Positions 9,590 through 17,813 of a stretch of 29,881 nucleotides of DNA are shown piece after piece (the first letter of the stretch is position 1; every line of letters begins with the position of its first letter). The notes under the pieces were generated by a model that was not told the DNA's origin, made no database searches, and worked only from the letters and a program-made list of their open reading frames with translations. This stretch comes from JBGCDD01 sp045105075 (lineage in GTDB: Bacteria > Pseudomonadota > Alphaproteobacteria > Rhodobacterales > Rhodobacteraceae), in assembly GCA_045105075.1 (NCBI GenBank), contig JBGCDD010000102.1:1-29881 (forward strand). Direction: 5' to 3'. The position numbers were made by a program, and so were the translations under genes.

Positions 9590-9976
9590 TTAAACCTTCA
9601 GGATCGGGCCCGGATAACGCGCCAATTTGGCATCCGCAGTGACCAATTGCAGCCCCTCGCCCATCGCCTGCGCCAGCAACATGCGGTCAAACGGATCATT
9701 GTGCAGCGTCGGCAGCGTGGTCAGCGCCAGACAATGACGCCCTTCAATGGCCAATTCGCGGTAGTCATTGTTCAGCAATCCGGCCCGCAAGACGTTGGCA
9801 TCGGTCTGAAAGTCGGGCCGGTTGAGCGCCCTTTTGATGGTGATTTCCCACAGGCTGGCGACGCTGAACCACAGCGTGTTGCCGCTGTCTTTGATCAACC
9901 CATCCGCGCGCGGCGACATCAGATCATCGCGCGCTGCCACCCAAAGCAGCAGATGCGTGTCCAGCAACAGGTTCAA
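9590..9976 (-). CDS. PIN-domain toxin (VapC-like) of a type II toxin-antitoxin pair
   Basis: A 128-residue single PIN domain, the family of Mg-dependent ribonucleases that includes VapC. The first acidic residue is in 'LLLDTHLLLW', a conserved 'ASLWEI' glutamate follows, and the C-terminal acidic pair is in 'HNDPFDRMLLAQA' and 'LVTADAKLARY'. All the expected active-site acids are present, so it looks intact. The start is TTG, overlapping the antitoxin stop as TTGA; this gives the expected 'MNLLLDTH' beginning and strict coupling to the antitoxin. The gene ends 134 bases before glgP on the same strand. Confidence 0.86.
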   Translation of the reverse strand: MNLLLDTHLLLWVAARDDLMSPRADGLIKDSGNTLWFSVASLWEITIKRALNRPDFQTDANVLRAGLLNNDYRELAIEGRHCLALTTLPTLHNDPFDRMLLAQAMGEGLQLVTADAKLARYPGPILKV

Positions 9977-10212
9977 TCGGCTTGACCGGCAAACATCGTC
10001 TCAATATCGTCGGCGCCCATGTCGTCAAAATCCTCGGGCACATCAACCTGACCCTTCAGGAAACCGGTGCGGCGCGGCGCTTCGGTTTCGATCATCACAA
10101 CCTTGACCAGTGGTTTTCCGGCACGCGCGATCACAAAGGGCTCACCCTGGGTTGCGGCCTCGACCAACTTTGACAGATGGGTCTTGGCTTCGTGCATATT
10201 GACAGTCTTCAT
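9973..10212 (-). CDS. Phd/YefM-type antitoxin
   Basis: A 79-residue protein starting 'MKTVNMHEAKTHLSKLVEAA', the typical DNA-binding N-terminus of Phd/YefM antitoxins ('EAK..LS.L...A..GE...I...GKP'). The acidic tail ('DVPEDFDDMGADDIETMFAG') is the sort of region that wraps the toxin. The ATG at 10212 has a GGAGG five bases upstream; a TTG 12 bases further upstream would place the ribosome site inside the gene and is rejected. It directly precedes the PIN toxin with overlapping stop and start. Family members normally repress their own operon, with the toxin as co-repressor. Confidence 0.87.
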   Translation of the reverse strand: MKTVNMHEAKTHLSKLVEAATQGEPFVIARAGKPLVKVVMIETEAPRRTGFLKGQVDVPEDFDDMGADDIETMFAGQAD

Positions 10213-10219
10213 CGCGGCC

Positions 10220-10244
10220 TCCAACTTAGTCCATCCAACTTAGT
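10220..10244. repeat. Direct repeat upstream of the antitoxin, possible autoregulatory operator
   Basis: The 11-mer TCCAACTTAGT occurs at 10220-10230 and again at 10234-10244. The copy nearer the gene overlaps the GGAGG ribosome site of the antitoxin. Tandem sites immediately upstream of the start are where antitoxins of this type usually bind to repress their own operon. The repeat is seen directly; its role is inferred. Confidence 0.4.
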
Positions 10245-10365
10245 CTACCTCAGCACAGCTTTCAAGAAGCCCCGGATCCGACAGAATGCGCCAAACTAGT
10301 GCAATTGCATCATAGACTCAGGCAAAATCCCTGTCGTCTACTTCTCCAAAAGCAGGGAGAACGCA
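10245..10365. promoter_or_regulatory. Divergent intergenic region with 10-bp palindrome and RBS for the amide operon
   Basis: This gap separates the leftward toxin-antitoxin pair from the rightward transport operon, so it must hold the promoter of the latter. A perfect palindrome TGCAATTGCA lies at 10300-10309. A GGGAG ribosome site lies about 8 bases before the ATG at 10366. No convincing -35/-10 pair could be assigned by eye. The palindrome could bind the LuxR-type regulator encoded at the end of the operon, but this is a guess. Confidence 0.4.
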
Positions 10366-11628
10366 ATGTTGGAAGCATCCAGACGGAATTTCACCTTAAC
10401 CATGGCGGGCGCGCTGATCGCCGGCGCACTCAGCACTTTCGCCGCTTCGGCCGAAAACATCATCATCGGGGTTCCGGCAGCGCAGTCCGGGCCCGTGGGC
10501 GTGGCCGATCATCAGGATTGGTCCAACGGCATCGCGCTGGCGGTCGAGGAAATCAACGCCGCCGGAGGTGTGCTGGGACGCGAACTTGAGGTCAAAACCA
10601 TCGATCTGGATATGCTCTCGCCCGAGGGCAACGTGGCCGGATTTCAGGCACTGATCGAAGGTGGCAGTCACGCCATTGCCTCGGCCTTCACCATCATCCC
10701 GCCCCCCGCGATGGACACGGCCGCACCGTCCGGCATTCCCTATCTGCACGGCAACACGTCGTCCCTGAATGTAGATCTGTTTCAGGGCGATCCGGAGAAA
10801 TACAAAAACGTGTTCCAGCTCGACGTGCCCGAGGTCTGGTACGGCTCAGGCTTTGTGAAATTCCTGCAGGACATGACAGCCTCTGGTCAATTCGCGCCGA
10901 AAAACAACAAGATCCACATCGTTCAGGGTCAGATCAGCTATACCCAGTTGATCTCAAAGGCCACGCAAGAGGCCGCCGCTGCAACCAATGGCGAATGGGA
11001 AATCGCCGCCGTGACCGACATTCAGTTCCCGGTTCAGGATTGGGCGCCGGTGATCCGGGCCTTGCAAGACGTTGATGCGGCCGCCATCATGATTGATCAC
11101 TGGGTCGCCGCCGAACTGGCCGCTTTTGCCCAGCAATACGCCTTTGATCCGGTGCCTGGCTCGCTGGTTTATCTGCAATATGGACCGTCGCAACCCGAAT
11201 TCCTGGACCTCGCACAAGGCGCTGGCGAAGGCATGGTCTGGGGCACGGTTTACGGTGTCTACGCCGATGAACAGGGCGCCGCGTTTCGCGAAAAGTACCG
11301 CGCGAAATTTCCCGGCACCATGGGCATGGTTTACACCGGCGGTGGCTATGACGCCGTTCAAATGCTGAAAATGGCATGGGAGCAAACCGGTGATCCCAGC
11401 GATTTTGCTGCCGTGGGCGATGCGATCCGCGTGATGGAATATCGCGGCGTGAACGGGTTTTACCGCTTTGATCCTGAAACCAATTCCGGGATTTCCTATC
11501 CCAACATGACCGATGACCCCGAAGCCGGTCAGGCACATCTGTTCTTTCAGGTGCAAGACAACGAACACCGCATCATAGCCCCCGCGCCCTTTGCCGAAGT
11601 CGCGTTCACCGCGCCGCCCTGGTGGTAA
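10366..11628 (+). CDS. Amide/urea or branched-chain-type ABC transporter periplasmic binding protein
   Basis: A 420-residue type I periplasmic binding protein (Peripla_BP_6/LivK-UrtA-like). The N-terminus 'SRRNFTLTMAGALIAGAL' carries a twin-arginine motif, and cleavage is likely after 'AASA' (residue 29), so export through Tat is probable. Mature-protein features such as 'IIIGVPAAQSGPVGVADHQDWSNGI', 'AVEEINAAGGVLGRELEV' and 'GGGYDAVQMLKMAWEQTG' are typical of receptors for amino acids, urea and short amides. The family's ligand contacts cannot be assigned here. It is the first gene of the operon that ends with the DMFase-like enzyme, so its ligand is probably the substrate of that enzyme or a related amide. 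Confidence 0.88.
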   Translation: MLEASRRNFTLTMAGALIAGALSTFAASAENIIIGVPAAQSGPVGVADHQDWSNGIALAVEEINAAGGVLGRELEVKTIDLDMLSPEGNVAGFQALIEGGSHAIASAFTIIPPPAMDTAAPSGIPYLHGNTSSLNVDLFQGDPEKYKNVFQLDVPEVWYGSGFVKFLQDMTASGQFAPKNNKIHIVQGQISYTQLISKATQEAAAATNGEWEIAAVTDIQFPVQDWAPVIRALQDVDAAAIMIDHWVAAELAAFAQQYAFDPVPGSLVYLQYGPSQPEFLDLAQGAGEGMVWGTVYGVYADEQGAAFREKYRAKFPGTMGMVYTGGGYDAVQMLKMAWEQTGDPSDFAAVGDAIRVMEYRGVNGFYRFDPETNSGISYPNMTDDPEAGQAHLFFQVQDNEHRIIAPAPFAEVAFTAPPWW

Positions 11629-11636
11629 GCGCGGCG

Positions 11637-12347
11637 ATGTTTGGATGCGACGGGATCACCCTGTCTTTGGGCGGGCGCACGATCCTGAAAGACGTGTCAT
11701 TGTCCGCAAGGCCCGGAGAAATTCTGGGCCTTGTGGGGCCAAACGGTGCGGGCAAAACCTCGCTGTTTGAAGTGCTTTGCGGGCGTTACACTGCCGATGC
11801 GGGCTCCGTCACGCTGAACGGGCAGGACATCACCGCCCTGCCCTTTCACAAACGCACTCGGCTGGGTCTGGGGCGCACCTATCAAAGCCCTGTCGTGCCT
11901 GCGTCCCTGACCGTGGGCGAGACGTTCCGCGCCGCGCGCAAGGCCTATGCCCCCCACCTCAGTCGACACGATGCGGAATGGGCCGCGCGACTGGTGCATC
12001 TGCACAGCCCTTGGGACACGCCCGCGGCTGCACTTGGTGCATTCGAGCGGCGCAAATTGCTGTTGGCCTGCCTGATGATGCGCCGACCGCAAGTGATCTT
12101 GATGGACGAACCGGCCTCGGGGCTGATCAACGCCGAAATCGACGAACTGGATCTGATCATGCGCACCTTGGTGGATGAATACGCCATCGCGCTGGTGCTG
12201 ATCGAACACCGGCTCGAATTGCTCTCGGCGGTGGCTGATGGGTGTGTGGTGCTGGATCTGGGCGAGGTGATCGCCACTGGCAAACCGAGCGATGTGTTCG
12301 AAAACCCCCGTGTCAGAGCCGCATATTTCGAGGGTGCCGATGCCTGA
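11637..12347 (+). CDS. ABC transporter ATP-binding protein, LivG type
   Basis: A 236-residue cytoplasmic ATPase of the HAAT (branched-chain amino acid/urea) family. Walker A is 'GPNGAGKT' (residues 34-41) and Walker B is 'VILMDEP'. The signature region reads 'LGAFERRKLLLA' in place of LSGGQ; LivG proteins are already loose here, but this copy is further off. The H-loop is 'LIEHRLEL', where LivG usually has EHD. The ATG at 11637 gives a normal LivG start ('MFGCDGITLSLGG'). A GTG at 11622 would add five residues and overlap the receptor stop, and remains possible. It pairs with the next gene as the ATPase heterodimer. Confidence 0.9.
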   Translation: MFGCDGITLSLGGRTILKDVSLSARPGEILGLVGPNGAGKTSLFEVLCGRYTADAGSVTLNGQDITALPFHKRTRLGLGRTYQSPVVPASLTVGETFRAARKAYAPHLSRHDAEWAARLVHLHSPWDTPAAALGAFERRKLLLACLMMRRPQVILMDEPASGLINAEIDELDLIMRTLVDEYAIALVLIEHRLELLSAVADGCVVLDLGEVIATGKPSDVFENPRVRAAYFEGADA

Positions 12348-13035
12348 ACTGCTGGAACTCAAAAAACTGTCAGCCGGGTATGGCCCGCTGCGTGTGCTGC
12401 ACGAAATCGACATGAGCGTGGGCGAAGGCCAGCGCATTGGGCTTGTCGGGCTGAACGGGCACGGCAAAACCACGTTGATCCGCGCGCTCACGCATATGGC
12501 GGGCTGGCAGCAGGGTTCGATCACGCTGGACGGCAAAGAAATCGGCGGTGCGCGCTCGCTTGGGGCGGGGCGGCGCACACCGGGGCTGGTGCGCATGGGC
12601 ATTGGTGTCGCGCCTCAAGGCGATGCGATTTTCCCCGGTCTGTCGGTGCGCAAACATCTGGAATGCGGTGCCTTTTCGCGCGTGGCTTGGCGCGAACGGC
12701 GTCAGCGGATCGAGCGTGTGTTTGACATATTCCCGCCATTGCGCCCGCTCGAACATGCTCTGGTGGGCAAATTGTCAGGGGGCGAACGGCGCATGGTGTC
12801 GATCGGACGAATGCTGATGACCGAAGCTCGGCTTTACCTGATCGACGAACCATCGCTGGGCCTGGCGCCCAAAATCTCGCACCGGGTGATGGACGCGCTT
12901 TGGGATCTGCCCGTCACTGGCGCGATGATCATTGCCGAACAAAACGTGGCGTTGCTGACCGGGCGCGCGGACCGGATGATCGGCATGCACGGCGGCCGTT
13001 TGCGCGGCGATGTTGGTCATGTGGAGCTGAACTGA
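12340..13035 (+). CDS. ABC transporter ATP-binding protein, LivF type
   Basis: A 231-residue ATPase, partner of the preceding LivG-type protein. It shows 'LSAGYGPLRVLHEIDM', Walker A 'GLNGHGKTT', 'LSVRKHLECGAF', a canonical signature 'LSGGERRM', Walker B 'LYLIDEPSLGLAP' and 'IIAEQNV' as the H-loop region with glutamine. The ATG at 12340 overlaps the previous gene by 8 bases and has a GAGGG ribosome site just upstream; an ATG at 12292 would bury 48 bases in the previous gene and adds unlike sequence. Having one canonical and one degenerate signature in the pair suggests asymmetric ATP sites. Confidence 0.92.
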   Translation: MPELLELKKLSAGYGPLRVLHEIDMSVGEGQRIGLVGLNGHGKTTLIRALTHMAGWQQGSITLDGKEIGGARSLGAGRRTPGLVRMGIGVAPQGDAIFPGLSVRKHLECGAFSRVAWRERRQRIERVFDIFPPLRPLEHALVGKLSGGERRMVSIGRMLMTEARLYLIDEPSLGLAPKISHRVMDALWDLPVTGAMIIAEQNVALLTGRADRMIGMHGGRLRGDVGHVELN

Positions 13036-13961
13036 TGGATCTGGGACTGATCATTTACGCGCTGAACCTGTCGGCGATCTACGCGCTGATGGCGATCGGA
13101 ATTTCGATCCTGTGGTCATCGGTCGGCATCATCAACATGGCCCACGGCGCGACATTTGCGGTGTCGGGCTATGCTGCGTGGCTGGTCACTGGCGCGATGA
13201 AACCCGTGATCGCGGCCGCGTTTGGCAAATCGGCCTTGGCAACTTTTGCAATGGCCAGCACTTTGGTCGGCTCGGCGCTGGTGGCCGGGGCGCTTTGCGG
13301 CGTGATTATTTATCTGCTGGCCTTCCTGCCGATCCATGACAAACCCAATTTTCAGGTGCGCGCGCTGATCGTCACGCTGGGTCTGAACATCGCCGCAGTT
13401 CAGGGTCTGTTGTGGACCTTTGGGCCGCGAAATCAGGGTTTGCCCAAGATTTTCGGCTTTGGACGCTGGGAGGTCTGGGGCACCAAAATCCGTTACGATC
13501 AGGCCGGCACCATCATCGGCGCGGCGCTGATTATGGCCCTAACGCTGGGCTGGCTGCGCTATTCCCGCCGCGGCCTCGAAGTGCGCGCGATGATGCAAAA
13601 CGCCGAAGGCGCCGCCTATTCCGGGATCTCACGTCAGGTCACAGCGCTGCCAGTGCTGATGCTGACCGGCGCGCTGGCGGGCATGGCGGCGGCGTTGCTC
13701 AGCCAGACGATTTTCGTCAGCCCAACTTCCGGGGTGATCCCGCTGGTCAAAGGTCTGACAATTGCTCTGTTGGGCGGATTAGGCTCGGTTCCGGGCGCGA
13801 TGGTCGGCGCCTTGCTGGTCGGCTTCCTCGAGGCCATCGTCGGCGCGATCCCGTTCTTGGGCCAACGTTATGTGATGTTCGCCACCTTCCTCTTTATCAT
13901 CGCCGTTTTGATCATCCGCCCGCGCGGCATCGGCGGCCTGCTGGATGACACCCGCGAATGA
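13035..13961 (+). CDS. ABC transporter permease, LivH type
   Basis: A 308-residue inner-membrane permease of the HAAT family. It opens 'MDLGLIIYALNLSAIYALMAIGISILWSSVGIINMAHGATFAVSGY', where 'INMAHGA' is the conserved LivH/UrtB motif. Several hydrophobic segments follow, then the 'GAAYSGISRQV' cytoplasmic loop and 'TIALLGGLGSVPGAMVGALLVGFLE', the EAA-like coupling region. The start overlaps the LivF-type stop by one base (TGATG) with GGAG upstream; longer starts read nonsense. The stop overlaps the next permease start as ATGA. It forms the channel with the second permease. Confidence 0.93.
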   Translation: MDLGLIIYALNLSAIYALMAIGISILWSSVGIINMAHGATFAVSGYAAWLVTGAMKPVIAAAFGKSALATFAMASTLVGSALVAGALCGVIIYLLAFLPIHDKPNFQVRALIVTLGLNIAAVQGLLWTFGPRNQGLPKIFGFGRWEVWGTKIRYDQAGTIIGAALIMALTLGWLRYSRRGLEVRAMMQNAEGAAYSGISRQVTALPVLMLTGALAGMAAALLSQTIFVSPTSGVIPLVKGLTIALLGGLGSVPGAMVGALLVGFLEAIVGAIPFLGQRYVMFATFLFIIAVLIIRPRGIGGLLDDTRE

Positions 13962-15117
13962 GCACCAAGCGATACTTCAAAGTTGGCCGTCGCCCGTACG
14001 AGCTGCGCCTGACACCGTCCGGAGCCGCCGAACGGGTGCGCGCCAGGTTGCCAGGCACCAAACGCCACTGGCTGCAATGGCGCGATGTCAACAACCCGAA
14101 ATCGCTGCGCCGCGAGCGGATTCTGGTCGACAAAAAACCGCTTTGGTGGGTGATCGGGCTGGCCCTGTTTGCCATCATCACCCCGTTTCTGCCCAACTCG
14201 ATGATCTCGGTGGCGTCGATCTTTTGTGTCTATGCCTCGATCAATGTGCTGTGGACGCTGATCATCGGCACCGCGGGCATCTTTTCGCTGGCCACTTTGG
14301 CTGTAGTCGGCGTGTCGGGTTACATCGCGGCGGCGGCCAACGTTTATCTGGGGGTGCCCTGGCCGTTCATGTTGCTGATCGGGCCGCTTGCAGGGCTGAT
14401 TTTCGGCGCGCTGCTGGCCGCACCCTCGACCCGGCTGGATGGTCTCTATTATGCGCTTTTGACTATGGGTGTTGCCGAAATTTGCCGGGTGTTTGTGATG
14501 CAGTTGCGCCCGCTGACGCCGTCTGGCGGCGCGATCACCAACGTCGACAGTTTCATCCAAAAGACTGGTTCCTGCAACGCCCCGGCCTGCTTTTGGGCTT
14601 TGCCGGCGCGTTTTTGTTGCTGCTGGGCGCGCTGTTGGTCTGGCGATTGGTCAATTCCGAACGGTTGGGCATGTTGCTGCGCGTGGCCAAAACCAGCCGC
14701 GAAGACGAAGCTTTTGCCGAAGCCATCGGCATTGATTTCCGCCGCGCACGATTGCTGGTTTTCGTCATCTCATCGGCGGCATTGGGCGTGGTGGGCGCGT
14801 TTTATGCGATGTATTTCCGATCCATTTCGCCCCAGATTTTCTCGCTCGATCAGCTGTTGTTGCTGTTTGCGATGATGGTCATCGGCGGTTTGGGCCGGGC
14901 CGAGGGCGCTGTGATTGGCGCGGCGTTGGTGACGGTCATCGACAAGGGTCTGATTTCGCTGGGGCCGCCGCGCATCATTCTGGTGGCTCTGATCATGATC
15001 GGCGTGACGATTTTTGCCCGCGAAGGGCTGACCGGCGCGCGCGACCAATTCCGCGATTTCCGCAAACGAAAGTCAGGCGAAGCGCGCGCGCGTCGCACCG
15101 AAAAGGGAGGAGAAGCC
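13958..15117 (+). CDS. ABC transporter permease, LivM type, with a probable 1-base frameshift
   Basis: The second HAAT permease. It starts 'MSTKRYFKVGRRPYELRL' with an unusually long basic cytoplasmic N-terminus (about 60 residues), then membrane segments such as 'PLWWVIGLALFAIITPFLP' and 'GTAGIFSLATLAVVGVSGYIAAA' up to 'GGAITNVDSFIQK'. At the A-run 14559-14562 the LivM-like sequence moves to the next frame, continuing 'DWFLQRPGLLLGFAGAFLLL' and then 'IGGLGRAEGAVIGAALVTV'. One extra A would join the parts cleanly as Ile-Gln-Lys-Asp-Trp. As written, the first frame decays into Cys/Trp-rich sequence. The downstream frame has no stop before the dmfA1-like ATG at 15118, so the end given here is nominal. 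A base-calling error or a recent mutation is more likely than programmed frameshifting. Confidence 0.75.
14559..14562 (+). other. Frameshift site in the LivM-type permease
   Basis: A run of four A residues at the point where LivM-like coding switches from the frame of the 13958 start to the frame that ends at 15483. Adding one A restores a continuous LivM-type sequence. The equivalent event seen in two other genes of the window also sits in a short homopolymer. Confidence 0.7.
15105..15112 (+). promoter_or_regulatory. Strong ribosome binding site for dmfA1
   Basis: GGGAGGAG lies 5 bases before the ATG at 15118. It is the best Shine-Dalgarno sequence in this operon and marks an independent start for the small subunit even though the upstream permease frame is open through it. 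Confidence 0.75.
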
Positions 15118-15483
15118 ATGCCGGAAGAAGCAACCGAAGTGCATGACAAACAAGAGCTTTACTACCGCCGGTTCAACAAACGTCTGCGCGACCGCCTGAA
15201 ACTCATGATCACCCCCGAACTGATCCAGGAGCACAAACATGACCCGCTGGGCCACCATTCGGACGCTCTCGCGCGGGTGCTGAACTATTTCCGACGCGGC
15301 GAGATGGCCGACAAATACGTGATCCACCGGATGATCCCGACGCAGGAACGGTTTCGCATTATGGCCGTGTCGGGCCAGCGCGGGATGCCGCCGCGCGTGG
15401 TTGATGACCGCGAATATACAAACATCAAAGATGCCTATCACGCCGTGTTCCTGCTGCGCGTGAACGATCTGTTGGAAAGCTAA
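15118..15483 (+). CDS. dmfA1: N,N-dimethylformamidase small (alpha) subunit
   Basis: A 121-residue protein resembling the small subunit of N,N-dimethylformamidase. It contains 'QELYYRRFNKRLRDRLKLMITPELIQEH', 'GHHSDALARVLNYFRRGEMADKY' and 'DAYHAVFLLRVNDLLES'. In the known enzyme the small subunit is mostly helical and packs against the large catalytic subunit. The ATG at 15118 has a strong GGGAGGAG site upstream. The large-subunit gene starts 2 bases after its stop. Oddity: the upstream permease frame is open straight into this gene, so a permease-DmfA1 fusion could be made as well as the free subunit. Identification rests on recognition of the sequence and on adjacency to the large subunit. 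Confidence 0.85.
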   Translation: MPEEATEVHDKQELYYRRFNKRLRDRLKLMITPELIQEHKHDPLGHHSDALARVLNYFRRGEMADKYVIHRMIPTQERFRIMAVSGQRGMPPRVVDDREYTNIKDAYHAVFLLRVNDLLES

Positions 15484-15485
15484 CA

Positions 15486-17786
15486 ATGACTGACATTCGC
15501 CTTTTCGGCTACTGCGACCCGCTTGCCGCACGCGCCGGACACCCGATTGATTTCATGGTCTCCGCCGAAGGAACATCACGGGTCAAAGCCGAGCTGGTGC
15601 GCCTGGTGCACGGCGATTTCAACCCCGATGGTCCCGGCTTTATCGAAGAAACCATCACCACAGACATCCCCGAAACCCTGGATGTGGCGCGTCAATACAC
15701 CCAAAACGGCAGCTTTGCGCGGGTTCAGGACCCAAACGATCATCTGGCCCCATCCGGCGCGTTTACTGTGCATGCCTTCATCTGGCCCTCTTTGCCCAAA
15801 GGCCAGCGTCAGACCGTATTAGGGCGATGGTCGGTCAACGACTCCGACGGTTTCGCCCTCGGGATCAACCCAGATGGCAAGCTGGAATTCTGGGTCGGCG
15901 ATGGCAAAACCGTGGATCAGGTGACAGCCGATGCGCCGCTGGTGCCCAAGGTCTGGGTCTTGGCCTGCGCCAGTTTTGACCCGGCCACAGGTCAGGCCCG
16001 ATTGCGCCAGATCAGCGTGCAAAACGCGTGGAATTCCCATATCGGACCGGTCACGCCCTATGATCACAACAGCCACGTGGTTGAAACGCTGCGCTGCGCC
16101 CCAAACAAGGCCAACGCGCCATTTCTGATCGCCGGCGCACACGAGCAAAACCCCAAGCGCGGTGCTTTTGTTTCGACCCTGTACAACGGCAAAATCGACC
16201 GCTGCGGGATGGTGGCACGGGTTCTTGGCCCTGATGAGATGGACGAAATTGCCCATGGGCAACCGCCCGCCGACCCGCTAGCCTATTGGGACACCACAGC
16301 CGGTTATCATGATCGCGGCATCGCGCCCGATATCCAGGACACCGGCCCGCACGGGTTGCACGCGGTTGGGGTCAATCGGCCCATTCGCGCCATGACTGGC
16401 TGGAACTGGACCGGTCGCGACGACAGTTTTCGCCTGAACCCGTCGCAATATGGCGGTGTGTCGTTTCATGATGACGCGCTGACCGATTGCAACTGGACGC
16501 CCAGCCTCAACTGGACTCCACCGGCCGATCTGCGCTCGGGGGTTTATGCGCTCAAAATCAGTGCTGGCGACGCTGTTGACCGTATCCCGGTGATCATCCG
16601 GCCCGACAAACCGCGCGCCAAAATCGCGGTGCTGATGTCGACCTTCACCTATCTGGCCTATGCCAACGAACATCTCAGTTTTGAGGCACAGATCGCGCAG
16701 GCCATTGTCGCCCACACGCCGGTGATTTCGGGCGATGATCTGGAATATAACAAATTGCAGGAATTTGGCCTGTCGACCTATGACCATCACACCGATGGCG
16801 CCGGGGTTTGTGACACCAGCTGGAAGCGCCCGATCATCAACATTCGCCCCGGGTATCGAATGGCGGGCATGAACTTTCCCTGGGCGTTGCCGGCGGATCT
16901 GTCGCTGCTGTGGTGGCTTGAACATGCCGGATACGACTATGATCTGATCAGCGATCATGACCTTGACCGTGAAGGCGAAAGCGCTTTGTCGCCCTATAAG
17001 GTCGTGATCAACGTCACCCACCCGGAATATTATTCCGAAGGCATGCTGGATGCCACCGAAAGCTATCTGCGCAATGGCGGGCGGGTGATGTATCTGGGCG
17101 GCAACGGCTATTATTGGGTCACCGCTGCCTGCCCGGATGATCCGTCCTGTATCGAAGTGCGCAAACTGGATGCCGGGTCACGCGCCTGGCAGGCCGAGGC
17201 TGGCGAGGGGTATCTGGCGTCCAGTGGCGAACGTTCGGGGCTCTGGCGCTCGCGCGGGCGGGCCCCACAAAAGCTGGTGGGGCTTGGCTTTACCGCCGAA
17301 GGCATGGACCGCGCGGAACCGTTTGAGCGCATGCCCGACAGCTTTCACAAACGTGCGGCGTGGATGTTCAACGGCATTGGCGACGAAGAGCTGATCGGCG
17401 ATTTTGGACTGGCCTTGGGCGGCGCTGCAGGGGTCGAGGTTGACCGCTATGATCTGGCGCTTGGCACGCCGCCGCACACGTTGTTGGTGGGCGCCTCGAT
17501 CAATCACACTGACAACTATCCGCTGGTGTCCGAAGAAATCAGCTATGCGTTTCCCGGGCGCGGAGGCAGCCAGGATCCGCAGGTGCGCAGCGACATGATC
17601 TATTTCACCACCGCCAATCACGGCGCAGTTTTTGCTGCAGGGTCCATCGCCTGGAGCCAGGCGCTGCCTTGTTTTGGCGGTGAAAACAACGTCGCCACAA
17701 TAATGCGCAATCTGCTTGATGCGTTTGTCAAAGACGGCGCATTACCGGGAGCTGAATTCACTGGCACGGAAAAACACTGGCGATAA
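15486..17786 (+). CDS. dmfA2: N,N-dimethylformamidase large (beta) subunit
   Basis: A 766-residue protein matching the large subunit of DMFase, which hydrolyses N,N-dimethylformamide to dimethylamine and formate. Residues about 90-260 look like a LamG/concanavalin-type jelly roll ('VLGRWSVNDSDGFALGINPDGKLEFWVGDG'). The C-terminal catalytic part carries 'AVLMSTFTYLAYANEH' (about 380-395), 'NVTHPEYYSEGMLDA' (about 510), 'RVMYLGGNGYYWV' and 'GAAGVEVDRYDLALGTPPHT'. The Paracoccus enzyme is reported to use a mononuclear iron held by two tyrosines and one carboxylate; tyrosines and glutamates are present in these segments but I cannot assign the ligands. Full length for the family, immediately after the small subunit. 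Substrate could be an amide other than DMF. Confidence 0.9.
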   Translation: MTDIRLFGYCDPLAARAGHPIDFMVSAEGTSRVKAELVRLVHGDFNPDGPGFIEETITTDIPETLDVARQYTQNGSFARVQDPNDHLAPSGAFTVHAFIWPSLPKGQRQTVLGRWSVNDSDGFALGINPDGKLEFWVGDGKTVDQVTADAPLVPKVWVLACASFDPATGQARLRQISVQNAWNSHIGPVTPYDHNSHVVETLRCAPNKANAPFLIAGAHEQNPKRGAFVSTLYNGKIDRCGMVARVLGPDEMDEIAHGQPPADPLAYWDTTAGYHDRGIAPDIQDTGPHGLHAVGVNRPIRAMTGWNWTGRDDSFRLNPSQYGGVSFHDDALTDCNWTPSLNWTPPADLRSGVYALKISAGDAVDRIPVIIRPDKPRAKIAVLMSTFTYLAYANEHLSFEAQIAQAIVAHTPVISGDDLEYNKLQEFGLSTYDHHTDGAGVCDTSWKRPIINIRPGYRMAGMNFPWALPADLSLLWWLEHAGYDYDLISDHDLDREGESALSPYKVVINVTHPEYYSEGMLDATESYLRNGGRVMYLGGNGYYWVTAACPDDPSCIEVRKLDAGSRAWQAEAGEGYLASSGERSGLWRSRGRAPQKLVGLGFTAEGMDRAEPFERMPDSFHKRAAWMFNGIGDEELIGDFGLALGGAAGVEVDRYDLALGTPPHTLLVGASINHTDNYPLVSEEISYAFPGRGGSQDPQVRSDMIYFTTANHGAVFAAGSIAWSQALPCFGGENNVATIMRNLLDAFVKDGALPGAEFTGTEKHWR

Positions 17787-17813
17787 GACCCCCGACAAGG
17801 TCATAGTCACAGG

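Noticed and set aside
14555..14566. Programmed -1 frameshifting in the LivM-type permease
   Set aside because: CCAAAAGA does not fit the usual slippery heptamer pattern and no strong downstream hairpin is evident. A missing A is simpler.
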